Shown piece by piece: positions 63,155-64,000 of a DNA stretch of 64,000 nt. This DNA is from Christiangramia forsetii KT0803 (GTDB lineage: Bacteria > Bacteroidota > Bacteroidia > Flavobacteriales > Flavobacteriaceae): contig NC_008571.1 of assembly GCF_000060345.1 (NCBI RefSeq), positions 1,674,001-1,738,000 on the forward strand. The letters are read 5' to 3'. Positions within the stretch are counted from its first letter, which is position 1. Each line of letters starts with the position of its first letter. Position numbers and translations under genes: made by a program. Under the pieces are notes generated by a model. That model saw only the letters and a list, made by a program, of their open reading frames with translations, was not told where the DNA came from and did no database searches.

Positions 63155-64000
63155 TTATGAGGTCCTGGGATTTATTTTTTTAGGATCTATATTCAGCTTT
63201 TTCGCGGCTTCTTTTAAATCATTAGATTTTATCTCACCTTGTAGCGCAAACTCATATAAAACCGTATAAACAATATGCGCAGCGTTTACTTCAAAGAAAT
63301 TCCGTAATTCTTCCCGGGCATCGCTCCGGCCAAAACCATCGGTACCCAGCACCGTTAATTTCTGTGGAAAATATTTCGCCACCGCTTCCGGCAAAGCTTT
63401 TACATAATCTGTTGCTGCCAAAAAAACCCCTTTTTCATCCTTTAGACAATCTTCTATATAATTGGTTTCTTTATTCATCTGGGATTTAAGCCTGTTCTCC
63501 CGTTCTATATCCTGCGCATTATCATATAAAGCTTTATAACTGGTCACACTCCATATATCGGTACGCACATTATAATCTTTTTCGAGGATCTCTGCTGCTT
63601 GCAGCACTTCTTTCATAATAGCACCACTTCCGAAGAGATGCGCTTTTTTCTTATATTTTTTCGAAGTTTTCTGAAAGCGATACATTCCACTTAATAATCC
63701 TTCTTCGCTGCCTTTGGGCATTTTTGGCATCGCATAAGTATCGTTACCCACAGTCATATAATAGAAGTAATTCTTTTTTTCGGTGTACATCTCCTTAATG
63801 CCTTCTTTTACGATGATGGCAACTTCATAGGCAAAGGCTGGGTCATAAGCTTTTAAATTTGGAAAAGCGAGGGCATATAAATGGCTGTTTCCATCCTGGT
63901 GTTGTAAGCCTTCTCCCGGCAGACTTGTTCTTCCGGAAATTCCGCCAATTAAAAAACCTTTCGCTCCGGCATCGGCGGCGGCCCAAATAAGATCTGCCGT
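63155..64000 (-). CDS. aceE: Pyruvate dehydrogenase E1, homodimeric AceE type, C-terminal part (start outside window)
   Basis: The frame is open from the window edge, so the 5' part is missing; about 281 residues are visible. GISGRTSLPGEGLQHQDGNS, ATDYVKALPEAVAKYFP and LGTDGFGRSDAREELRNFFEV match the single-chain AceE E1, not the alpha/beta form. It decarboxylates pyruvate with thiamine diphosphate and acetylates the E2 lipoyl group. It is transcribed into aceF with a 24-bp gap. Confidence 0.93.
   Translation of the reverse strand, partial: TADLIWAAADAGAKGFLIGGISGRTSLPGEGLQHQDGNSHLYALAFPNLKAYDPAFAYEVAIIVKEGIKEMYTEKKNYFYYMTVGNDTYAMPKMPKGSEEGLLSGMYRFQKTSKKYKKKAHLFGSGAIMKEVLQAAEILEKDYNVRTDIWSVTSYKALYDNAQDIERENRLKSQMNKETNYIEDCLKDEKGVFLAATDYVKALPEAVAKYFPQKLTVLGTDGFGRSDAREELRNFFEVNAAHIVYTVLYEFALQGEIKSNDLKEAAKKLNIDPKKINPRTS

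Noticed and set aside
1-64000. CRISPR array, phage or toxin-antitoxin system
   Set aside because: No regularly spaced direct repeats, no Cas or phage genes, and no recognisable toxin-antitoxin pair; the small unknown pair at 56201-56964 lacks motifs for that claim.

Overview
The window reads as the chromosome of a Flavobacteriaceae member (Bacteroidota), close in gene content to Gramella/Christiangramia. The pointers are AT-rich DNA, the flavobacterial -7 promoter element TAnnTTTG at many gene starts, bacillithiol synthesis (BshA), DUF6090 and THUMP-like proteins, a flexirubin/aryl-polyene cluster with a tyrosine ammonia-lyase, and dispersed hairpin repeats built on TCGACTGCGCT. Genus assignment is inference. 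No CRISPR array, prophage or intact insertion sequence was seen.

Layout. 1-9.2 kb: the 3' end of mutS2, a DCC-family thiol oxidoreductase, a dicarboxylate/amino-acid symporter with aroC, a PAS histidine kinase with its receiver protein, and a large FAD/Fe-S oxidase. 9.3-21.7 kb: envelope block. One minus-strand operon runs amidase, MCE/MlaD lipid-transport protein, two Fe-S proteins, a conserved protein of unknown function, a GH3 plus beta-lactamase-fold fusion and bshA; lptD diverges from it. 21.8-28.4 kb: ridA, mgsA, pfkA and a giant TamB. 28.4-33.7 kb: plus-strand operon tsaD, rsmE, DUF4159, a TrmH-type methyltransferase, an AI-2E-family permease and a THUMP-like methyltransferase.

34.7-53.6 kb is the centrepiece. 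It is a minus-strand run of 17 tightly packed, often overlapping genes for an aryl-polyene/flexirubin pigment, from tyrosine ammonia-lyase (4-coumarate starter) through ketoreductase, acyltransferase, dehydratases, thioesterase, three ketosynthase-like proteins, ACP and a ketosynthase half-protein to LolA, a deacetylase, a GT2-DUF2062 protein, an MMPL exporter with an odd C-terminal domain, an NTN acyltransferase lipoprotein and an adenylate-forming ligase. A flavin-dependent halogenase-like gene diverges from it. The intervening 438 bp hold a putative operon promoter and operator, and a well-formed small RNA candidate ending in an intrinsic terminator. The dialkylresorcinol genes darA/darB are not in the window.

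53.7-59.6 kb is a looser accessory stretch: tRNA-Ser(GCT), tRNA-Pro(TGG), a decayed DUF1206 gene, a secreted protein, almost 1 kb of apparently degraded DNA, a two-gene unit of unknowns and two tandem AraC paralogues. 59.7-64 kb carries the pyruvate dehydrogenase genes (E1 running off the window edge, E2 with an unusual charged linker, E3), with E2 and E3 separated by a 142-bp inverted-repeat element.
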